Below, piece after piece: positions 45,508-51,458 of a stretch of DNA of 51,458 nucleotides. The translations under genes and the position numbers were made by a program. Source of the stretch: Lachnospiraceae bacterium. GTDB taxonomy: Bacteria > Bacillota > Clostridia > Lachnospirales > Lachnospiraceae. The DNA lies in NCBI GenBank assembly GCA_030524665.1, contig JAUNGL010000006.1:1-51458 (forward strand). The letters run 5' to 3'. Every line of letters starts with the position of its first letter. Within the stretch, counting starts at the first letter, position 1. Below the pieces are notes generated by a model, which was not told where the DNA came from, ran no database searches, and saw only the letters and a list, made by a program, of their open reading frames with translations.

Positions 45508-45885
45508 ATGAATCCTCAGTTTAAAAAGGGAGTTCTGGAAATGATTGTGCTGGTTGCAGTCAGCAGAAGAGATATGTATGGCTATGAACTGGTAGCCGAA
45601 GTTTCGCAGGTGATCGATGTAAATGAGGGAACGATTTATCCATTGCTGAAGCGTCTTACGAATGAACATTATTTTGAAACGTATCTGAGAGAGTCGACCG
45701 AGGGACCGCCGAGGAAATATTATCATCTGACCGCAGCAGGTGTGCTTTACCGCGATCAGCTGGTGGAGGAGTGGAATGAATTCTGGAAAAGTGTGAATGG
45801 TTTTCTGACGGCAAACCGCCGGGAGGAACCGCAGACCGGGACCAAACATAAAATCAGTTTCCTGAGAGAGCGGATGGAAATGTAA
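45508..45885 (+). CDS. PadR-family transcriptional regulator
   Basis: A 125-residue PadR winged-helix regulator: FKKGVLEMIVLVAVSRRDMY, GYELVAEVSQ, DVNEGTIYPLLKRLTNE, and the beta-wing PPRKYYHLTAAG. ATG 45508 has AGGGAGG at 45494-45500; the upstream in-frame extension runs through the promoter and is rejected. It is the first gene of a likely three-gene unit with the HAAS-domain membrane protein and a small anchored protein. That pairing is a known signalling arrangement, often tied to envelope stress. Confidence 0.92.
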   Translation: MNPQFKKGVLEMIVLVAVSRRDMYGYELVAEVSQVIDVNEGTIYPLLKRLTNEHYFETYLRESTEGPPRKYYHLTAAGVLYRDQLVEEWNEFWKSVNGFLTANRREEPQTGTKHKISFLRERMEM

Positions 45886-46079
45886 GAGGGGAGTCTTACG
45901 GAGGGATCGCGGCAGTAACCAAAAGTAACCGGGGAGAAGACGGGCTGCAGATCTGACAGTTGCCATTTTGGCATTGCCTGTGAATGTCCTGCCTGGGCAG
46001 AAGCCGGAGCGGTAACAGAGAGTGGCAGACGGCAGGAGAGCAGGCCGGTGATAAAATTGTGCGAGGAGGGCATACTTGT

Positions 46080-47630
46080 ATGAGTAAGGATAAATTTCTG
46101 ACAGAACTGGAACAGAAGCTACACGTATTGAATGAGCAGGAGCGGAAAGATGTTCTGGAAGAATATGCGCAGCATATTGATCTTAAGATTGAAAACGGGC
46201 AGAGTGAGGAGGATGCGGTAAGCGATTTCGGAAGCCCGGAAGCGCTGGCTGCGGAGCTTCTGGATGCATATCACATTAATTGCGAGTATGCATCAGCAGG
46301 AAGTCCGGACGCTACGGAGAAAAAACAGGAAAATAACAGCGGCATCGGACAATCGTTTGGCAGAACAGTCTCAAACGCAGCGGACAATATGCGGAATAAG
46401 GCCGGTCAGGCGGCGAAAGGTGCAGGGAAAGCAGTGCGCCATCTGACGGAAGGAACAGGAAAAGCGGTACAAAATACAGGAAAAGGAATCGGAAGGATTT
46501 GTGTCAGCATGGTCCGAATGATGAAACTGATACTGGAGTTTCTGTTGGGAGGAATCAGGGGCTGCGGAAGAGCAATAAAACGATTGTGCTGTTTTGTGCT
46601 GAGACGGCCTTGTCCAGCAGCAGCCGGTTCCTCCACAGATATGGAAACAGAGGAAAAAACGGCAGGGGTGAAAGCAATACGTGTTCAAAAAGATACATGG
46701 AAGGAGCGGAACATGCAGCGGCAGGAAAAGAATGACGAAGACAGAATATCGAAAGCGGAACTGCGTCTGGAACGCAGAAGAATACGGAATGAGGAAGCGA
46801 GAGAACGGATGGCATTGATAGAGGAACGGCGTATGCGCGGGGAAATGCCTCTTCTTGTCCGGGGAGTTCAATGGTGTATTCATGTAATTTGGCTTGCGCT
46901 GCTGTTTTCCTGGAAATGCTGCCTGGCGATGGTTGCACTGCCGATTCTGTTTCTCGGGCTTTTGTCCCTGTTTCTGGCAGGGGCGGTTTTTGTATTGTTG
47001 ATGCAGGGATATCCGCTTGCAGGCGCAGCGATGGTTTTGGTGGGGATGATACTGTCCTTTCTGGGGACGACCGCCCTGCTTCTGAGCTGGGTATTTCCCG
47101 GGAAAAAAGATCAGGGAAATGCAGTATATGCAGGAAACGAAGGGAGAAAATCGGGATACGATGCAGCCAGATATAATGCTGCGGCGATGGAATCGAGATA
47201 CAATGCAGCCGGATATAATAATGCGGCGATGGAATCGGGATACTATGAAGCCGGATACAACAGTGAGACTGCGGAATCAGGATATGATTCGGTCAGACAA
47301 AACGATCAGATCATTAAGTCGGTACAGGTCGAAACAGCTTTTGGAGTGCAGAGGATGGCGGAGCAGGAAAAAGAGAATGAAATGCCGGAAAGAATTAGGA
47401 AGCCAGAAGAAACTGAGACAGCCGCAGAGAAAAAGAGAGAGACTGAAAATACAACAGGAATGCGCACAGGGGGAGTAGGAGGCATCCCGATAGAGGCAGG
47501 GTTGGCTGAGACCGAAAAAGACAGCGCAGTTTCACGGGAGAGCAGCGAAGATACTTCTTACGCCAGGAAAGAAGCGACGGAAGAAGCAGGGGAAGAAGCA
47601 GAGCTGGAAGAAGGGGGAGAGCCGGTATGA
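46080..47630 (+). CDS. HAAS (DUF1700) domain membrane protein with 14-residue repeats
   Basis: About 516 residues. Residues 1-65 form an N-terminal HAAS/DUF1700 domain (FLTELEQKLHVLNEQERKDV, EYAQHIDLKIENGQSEEDAV, DFGSPEALAAELL). A long charged region with a short hydrophobic segment follows. Two or three close membrane segments lie at about residues 260-340 (IHVIWLALLFSWKCCLAMVA, LFLGLLSLFLAGAVFVLLM, LVGMILSFLGTTALLLSWV). The cytosolic or outer tail holds three tandem 14-residue repeats and ends highly acidic. ATG 46080 follows GAGGAGGG (46063-46070). It follows the PadR gene and overlaps the next gene by four bases. Function unknown. Confidence 0.75.
   Translation: MSKDKFLTELEQKLHVLNEQERKDVLEEYAQHIDLKIENGQSEEDAVSDFGSPEALAAELLDAYHINCEYASAGSPDATEKKQENNSGIGQSFGRTVSNAADNMRNKAGQAAKGAGKAVRHLTEGTGKAVQNTGKGIGRICVSMVRMMKLILEFLLGGIRGCGRAIKRLCCFVLRRPCPAAAGSSTDMETEEKTAGVKAIRVQKDTWKERNMQRQEKNDEDRISKAELRLERRRIRNEEARERMALIEERRMRGEMPLLVRGVQWCIHVIWLALLFSWKCCLAMVALPILFLGLLSLFLAGAVFVLLMQGYPLAGAAMVLVGMILSFLGTTALLLSWVFPGKKDQGNAVYAGNEGRKSGYDAARYNAAAMESRYNAAGYNNAAMESGYYEAGYNSETAESGYDSVRQNDQIIKSVQVETAFGVQRMAEQEKENEMPERIRKPEETETAAEKKRETENTTGMRTGGVGGIPIEAGLAETEKDSAVSRESSEDTSYARKEATEEAGEEAELEEGGEPV
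47169..47294 (+). repeat. 42-bp tandem repeat inside the HAAS-protein gene
   Basis: Three in-frame copies (47169-47210, 47211-47252, 47253-47294) encode a 14-residue unit of form (G/R)YN-x(4)-ES-(G/R)Y-x(2)-A. The partial match GYDAA just upstream suggests a half copy. Confidence 0.85.
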
Positions 47631-48169
47631 GATTCAGAAAATATATGGTCATTTTGATTCTGGTCGGGATTTTCCTGTGTGGTCTGGGAACCGGAGTTGG
47701 GTTTGTAGAGTTCAGCGAACTGGAATATCAGGGAACGGTTGTGCTGGGGGAAGAGGATACCGCCGAGAAAACACTTGTATGGGAACTTGGAAAAGAAAAT
47801 TATCAGAACCTGAATCTGCGTGTCATGGAGGCAACAGAAGGGATCGAGGTTGTGGAGGATCGGAAGGTACCAAAAGATGAGATTCAGCTTGTTGTTACCT
47901 ACAATCAGAGTTTCGGGGAGCCTGTTTTAGATGAAATGCAGGTTTATGAGGAACAGAATGGAGTGAAGACAGAAAAAAGAGGATTGATTCATCTGTGGTT
48001 TGCGGAGGATGGAGCGGCGGAGAAAGGAATCCGTCTTTTCATGCAGAGCAGGGATCAGTTTCTGAATGAGCTGAAGGAGAAGAAATTCAGCTCGTATGAA
48101 ATAAACAGGATTTATCGGGTGAAGGTTTTGGTGAATCCAGTCAATCGCGGGAAACTGCAGAATTTATAG
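47627..48169 (+). CDS. Membrane-anchored protein of unknown function
   Basis: A 180-residue protein with one N-terminal hydrophobic segment (YMVILILVGIFLCGLGTGVG) and an extracytoplasmic part rich in strands (TLVWELGKENYQNLNLRVME ... IQLVVTYNQSF). It has the flavour of DUF4097-like beta-helix proteins often found with PadR and HAAS genes, but I cannot claim a match. It overlaps the HAAS gene by four bases (ATGA), so it is translationally coupled. A strong terminator ends the unit. Confidence 0.65.
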   Translation: MRFRKYMVILILVGIFLCGLGTGVGFVEFSELEYQGTVVLGEEDTAEKTLVWELGKENYQNLNLRVMEATEGIEVVEDRKVPKDEIQLVVTYNQSFGEPVLDEMQVYEEQNGVKTEKRGLIHLWFAEDGAAEKGIRLFMQSRDQFLNELKEKKFSSYEINRIYRVKVLVNPVNRGKLQNL

Positions 48170-48200
48170 TTACAGTTCAGCTGCACAGGCCACAGACAGC

Positions 48201-48238
48201 AAAAAGCTGCTTCATTCATAAGATGGAGCAGCTTTTTG
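48201..48238. terminator. Bidirectional terminator
   Basis: A 15-bp stem (48201-48215 with 48223-48237, one G-U), A-rich left and TTTTT right, between convergent genes. Confidence 0.88.
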
Positions 48239-48261
48239 ACATAAAGGCCGGAATGGTCCGT

Positions 48262-49017
48262 TCAGGTGGTGATAAATGTGGAATAGCCCTGCCTGCGAAG
48301 AGCCGCTTCCATCCGTGTTGCATTCTGCAATTGGCGGAAAGCGCCGACCTGTACCTTATAATAATTGTCCTCGCGCAGAATATAGGCGGGAAAATCCGCA
48401 CGGAGAAGCTGATACAGCAGATCCTCCGCGTATTCCTGATTGCGGAAAGCACCTGCCTGTACGCGGTAGAGCTTTACGCCAGGATTATTTCCTGCAACAG
48501 CGAGAATGCCATCTGCGATTGCCTGAGCGATTTCATTGAATTTTTCATCGAAAAGCCGGTTATCTGATTCTGTATTGATAAAGCCCGTCTCCACCAGAAC
48601 GGCCGGCATCTGTGTGCGCCGCAGTACGATCAGGCCGGGACGTTCTGTGACTCCGAGATTCTGGAATCCAACTCCCTCAAGCTCACGGTTGATCGCCTCC
48701 GCCATCTCTGCTTTCTCACCGGAATTGTCATACACGAGTGTTTCCACTCCGGAGTACTGGTTTGCCTGCGGACTGGAATTGCGGTGCAGGGAGACAAAAA
48801 AGTCGGCGCCGGAAGCATTTGCGAGCTGTGCCTTTTCGATCGGACGCTGGTAGATGTCATCGGTCCTTGTATAGACAACGTCCACTCCATGATTTTCCAA
48901 AATCTGTCCGACGGCGAGTGCCAGCCGCAGGTTATCGTCCTTTTCCTGTCTTCCCTCAAATACGGCTCCCGGGTCCGTAGTTCCCCCATGCCCGGCATCA
49001 ATTACTACTTTTGCCAT
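48262..49017 (-). CDS. N-acetylmuramoyl-L-alanine amidase with SPOR domain (CwlC-like)
   Basis: Cuts the bond between muramic acid and L-alanine in peptidoglycan. Residues 1-172 form an Amidase_3 domain with zinc ligands H10, E25 and H78 and catalytic E143 in LVETGF. Residues 182-251 form a SPOR domain with the two expected QxGAF repeats (YRVQAGAF, YKVQVGAF). There is no signal peptide, as in CwlC, which acts in mother-cell lysis after sporulation. AGGAGG precedes ATG 49017 on the minus strand. It is complete and suggests a spore-former or one derived from it. Confidence 0.93.
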   Translation of the reverse strand: MAKVVIDAGHGGTTDPGAVFEGRQEKDDNLRLALAVGQILENHGVDVVYTRTDDIYQRPIEKAQLANASGADFFVSLHRNSSPQANQYSGVETLVYDNSGEKAEMAEAINRELEGVGFQNLGVTERPGLIVLRRTQMPAVLVETGFINTESDNRLFDEKFNEIAQAIADGILAVAGNNPGVKLYRVQAGAFRNQEYAEDLLYQLLRADFPAYILREDNYYKVQVGAFRQLQNATRMEAALRRQGYSTFITT

Positions 49018-49239
49018 GAAAAACCTCCTGTATTTCCTCCTTCCAGAATATGCAGGGGAGGTGCCGCGTGTGAATCAGATTTACATGCGGGTGTTGGCAT
49101 ACATGCGAAAAGAAGGGATAGGATTCTGAGGAAAGTTCTGTTATAATGAAAACAGTGGTTGTGCAGACGGGCGGCAGTAGTCCTGCAAGCATGATATTTC
49201 TGAAAAAGCAAGATTCGGTATGAGGAGTGTGAGAATCAG

Positions 49240-50955
49240 ATGGACATCAGAAAAAAGAAATTACCGATCGGGATTGAGAACTTTGAAGAGATCCGGACAG
49301 AAGGATTTTACTACGTCGACAAGACGGGACTGATCAGTGAATTGCTCAATAACTGGAGCAAAGTAAATCTTTTTACCCGCCCGAGGCGATTTGGCAAGAC
49401 CCTGAACATGAGTATGCTGAAAAGTTTTTTTGATATAAATGGACGCAAAGAGATTTTTTGTGGTCTGGAAATTTCAAAGGAAACGGAACTGTGTGAAACA
49501 TACATGGGAAAATTTCCTGTGATCTCCGTATCCTTGAAAGGAGTAAATGGAAACGATCTGGAAACGGCCCGGTCTATGATGTGCTCTGTAATTGGAAAAG
49601 AGGCACTGCGCTTTCAATTTCTGCTGGAAAGTGATCGATTGACAGAAAAAGAGAAAAGAATGTATGATCAGCTGACTGTAATTGACTGGCAAAATGAGCA
49701 GGTATTTTCGATGTCTGATTCTGTATTGATGGGAAGTCTGCAGACACTTTCCATGCTGCTTGAGAAGCATTATAACCATAAGGTCATTATCCTGATTGAT
49801 GAATATGATGTACCCCTTGCCAAGGCTTTTGAGCATGGATATTACGATCAGATGGTAATCCTGATCAGAAACATATTTGAACAGGCACTGAAAACGAACG
49901 ACAGCCTTCAGTTCGCAGTATTGACCGGATGTATGCGTATTTCAAAGGAAAGTATTTTTACGGGGTTAAATAATTTGAGGGTACTGTCGATCGCAGATGT
50001 GCGGTTTGATGAATATTTTGGGTTTACAGATGGAGAAGTAAGAGAGTTATTAGAGTATTATGATCTGACCCGCAGTTATGGAATCATCAGGGATTGGTAT
50101 GATGGATATCAGTTTGGTAAGGTGGAGGTGTATTGTCCATGGGATGTGATCAATTATTGTGATGTCCTGCGGGCAGACAGCGATTCACAGCCGCAGAATT
50201 ATTGGTCCAATACCAGCAGTAATGATGCGGTGAAACGCTTTATACAGAAAGCAGATATAGGTACGACGAAGCGGGAGATTGAAAAACTGGTTGCCGGTGA
50301 AGTGATTACAAAGGAAATTCATCAAGAACTGACCTACAAAGATATGTATGATTCCATTGATCATATATGGAGTGTTCTGTTTACTACTGGCTATCTCACA
50401 CAAAGAGGAAAAGCGGACGGCGACCGTTTCCATCTGGCAATTCCAAATATGGAAATAAGGAAAATTTTTACGACACAAATCATGGAGTTTTTCAGGGAAA
50501 ATGTTCAAAAAGACGGTACAGCCCTGAATGATTTTTGTGAGGCGCTAAAAAACGGGGATGCGAAAGGTGTGGAGGAACGGTTTGGTGAATACCTGAAGAA
50601 GACGATCAGTATCCGTGACACATTTGTAAGAAAACAGATGAAAGAAAATTTTTATCATGGAATTTTACTGGGACTTCTGGGGTTTAAGAATGACTGGGGA
50701 GTTTCCTCTAATAAAGAATCCGGTGATGGTTACAGTGACATTCTTGTGGAGATTGATGACCAGGAGATGGGAATCGTAATCGAGGTGAAGTATTCGGAAG
50801 ACGGAAATCTGGAAGCAGGCTGTAAAGAAGCACTGGACCAGATTGAAAAGAACCGGTATGAAGAATTTCTGCATGCTGAAGGAATTGAGCATATTTTAAA
50901 ATACGGGATTGCGTGCTGCAGAAAACGCTGTAAGGTTATGCTGGCGGAAATATAG
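49240..50955 (+). CDS. AAA-ATPase-like / PD-(D/E)XK nuclease domain protein
   Basis: A 571-residue protein of the AAA-ATPase_like plus PDDEXK_9 (DUF1703) class. It starts with the signature LPIGIENFEEIRTEGFYYVD, then the P-loop-like RPRRFGKTLNMS, then ILIDEYDVPLAKA (Walker B-like). A C-terminal nuclease-like motif is SDILVEIDDQEMGIVIEVKY (D, E and K in place). Such genes occur in many copies in gut anaerobes and their biological role is not settled. GAGGAG lies at 49220-49225 and TATAAT at 49142-49147. It stands alone. Confidence 0.9.
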   Translation: MDIRKKKLPIGIENFEEIRTEGFYYVDKTGLISELLNNWSKVNLFTRPRRFGKTLNMSMLKSFFDINGRKEIFCGLEISKETELCETYMGKFPVISVSLKGVNGNDLETARSMMCSVIGKEALRFQFLLESDRLTEKEKRMYDQLTVIDWQNEQVFSMSDSVLMGSLQTLSMLLEKHYNHKVIILIDEYDVPLAKAFEHGYYDQMVILIRNIFEQALKTNDSLQFAVLTGCMRISKESIFTGLNNLRVLSIADVRFDEYFGFTDGEVRELLEYYDLTRSYGIIRDWYDGYQFGKVEVYCPWDVINYCDVLRADSDSQPQNYWSNTSSNDAVKRFIQKADIGTTKREIEKLVAGEVITKEIHQELTYKDMYDSIDHIWSVLFTTGYLTQRGKADGDRFHLAIPNMEIRKIFTTQIMEFFRENVQKDGTALNDFCEALKNGDAKGVEERFGEYLKKTISIRDTFVRKQMKENFYHGILLGLLGFKNDWGVSSNKESGDGYSDILVEIDDQEMGIVIEVKYSEDGNLEAGCKEALDQIEKNRYEEFLHAEGIEHILKYGIACCRKRCKVMLAEI

Positions 50956-51370
50956 GTTACTGCTCACGAACCGCAGGGGCGTGAACAATAATAAATATAG
51001 AACCCGCATGATAAAACAGGTCAAGTTTTCCTTTCCGTTTGCCCTGAACAATGGTATAATAATATTGTTTTGGGAACTATAGGATAAACAGATTTTGTAA
51101 ACAAATGTTACTGTTTGCAGTCATGATCCTTTCATTTATGGTGGTGCATGTAAAAGGGCATGGAGGTTTACCATGATAGTTCTGCCGCCGATTAGGCGGC
51201 ATGTGTTCAGGGCGGCCAAATGCTCCCTGAAACCCTTTCACTTATGGTGGTGCGCTGTTACGGCGCATACGGGTAGGATTGCTGAGTGCGTAGTGCGGAG
51301 CAATCTGCGGGCTTTCATGCGTGGTGGTGCCTGCGCCAGCAGGCATGAAAGTTACTATCAACAGACAGGA
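50956..51370. other. 415-base repeat-rich region before mutY
   Basis: No gene is seen. It holds an imperfect inverted pair GTTACTGCTCACG (50956-50968) / CGTGAACAATAA (50980-50991) related to the repeats at 25102 and 38368, an extended -10 TGGTATAAT (51052-51060), and three copies of the GGTGGTGC hairpin repeat. Confidence 0.75.
51128..51351 (+). repeat. Three copies of the GGTGGTGC hairpin repeat
   Basis: Copy A from 51128 (CCTTTCATTTATGGTGGTGC), copy B from 51234 (CCTTTCACTTATGGTGGTGC), copy C from 51311 (GCTTTCATGCGTGGTGGTGC). Each is followed by a GC-rich hairpin opening with the final GC. In copy C the ends CTTTCATGC/GCATGAAAG also pair. Copy D is at 19141-19184 on the other strand. Confidence 0.8.
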
Positions 51371-51458
51371 ATGAATGATACAGACAAGATGGATACAACA
51401 AAATTAAATGAAATAGTATCGCCGCTGCTGGCGTGGTTTTCGGAGAACGCGCGTGTTC
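51371..51458 (+). CDS. mutY: A/G-specific adenine glycosylase, N-terminal fragment
   Basis: Only the first 29 codons lie in the window. The reading contains LNEIVSPLLAWFSENARV, matching the start of clostridial MutY proteins (LLxWYxxNxRxLPWR). MutY removes adenine mispaired with 8-oxoguanine. ATG 51371 or ATG 51389 may be the start; neither has a clear ribosome site. The catalytic parts lie beyond the edge. Confidence 0.6.
   Translation, partial: MNDTDKMDTTKLNEIVSPLLAWFSENARV

Overview
The window looks like chromosomal DNA from a Gram-positive, carbohydrate-fermenting gut-type member of the Clostridia, most likely Lachnospiraceae. Supporting this are Shine-Dalgarno sites of AGGAGG type before nearly every gene, many ABC sugar importers with no ATPase of their own, YesM/YesN-type two-component regulators, GH125/GH38/GH51/GH43 glycosidases of Firmicutes type, and a SPOR-type sporulation amidase. 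The genus cannot be fixed from the sequence alone. I see no rRNA, tRNA, phage, insertion sequence or CRISPR array.

Region 1 (1-19200) is an alpha/beta-mannoside (N-glycan core type) utilisation locus, read rightward. It holds a GH125 alpha-1,6-mannosidase, a GH38 alpha-mannosidase, a sensor kinase/AraC response regulator pair, an importer made of two permeases flanked by two different solute-binding lipoproteins, a large GH42-like protein without the expected catalytic glutamates, a GH2 beta-mannosidase, and a cupin D-lyxose/D-mannose isomerase. Together they would import mannose-rich oligosaccharides, trim alpha- and beta-mannose inside the cell and isomerise the sugar.

Region 2 (19200-29100) is mixed metabolism. 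It holds a LysR regulator divergent from a four-module fusion (CoA-disulfide-reductase-like, rhodanese, siroheme sulfite/nitrite reductase-like, two 4Fe-4S clusters), a Gfo/Idh/MocA dehydrogenase, a permuted papain-fold protein, an ASKHA protein resembling corrinoid-activating proteins but lacking the ferredoxin domain, an AEC carrier and an NAD-type malic enzyme.

Region 3 (29100-40480) is an arabinan/arabinoside locus. A GH43 gene lies between two paralogous regulators (winged helix plus an unrecognised C-terminal domain) facing each other. Then follow an importer whose binding protein has no lipobox, and two different GH51 arabinofuranosidases separated by a small Cys-rich DUF6171-like protein. 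A near-identical AT-rich motif lies at the promoters of the GH43 gene and of the second regulator, and is a candidate operator.

Region 4 (40480-51458) is mostly housekeeping: a DtxR-type regulator, nagB-nagA, udk, an MBL-fold hydrolase, a PadR/HAAS-domain/membrane-protein operon, a SPOR amidase, an AAA-like/PD-(D/E)XK protein, and the start of mutY at the window edge. The noncoding DNA here is unusually structured: a 40-bp tandem repeat starting on a stop codon, a two-arm hairpin RNA candidate, and dispersed repeats also present elsewhere in the window.
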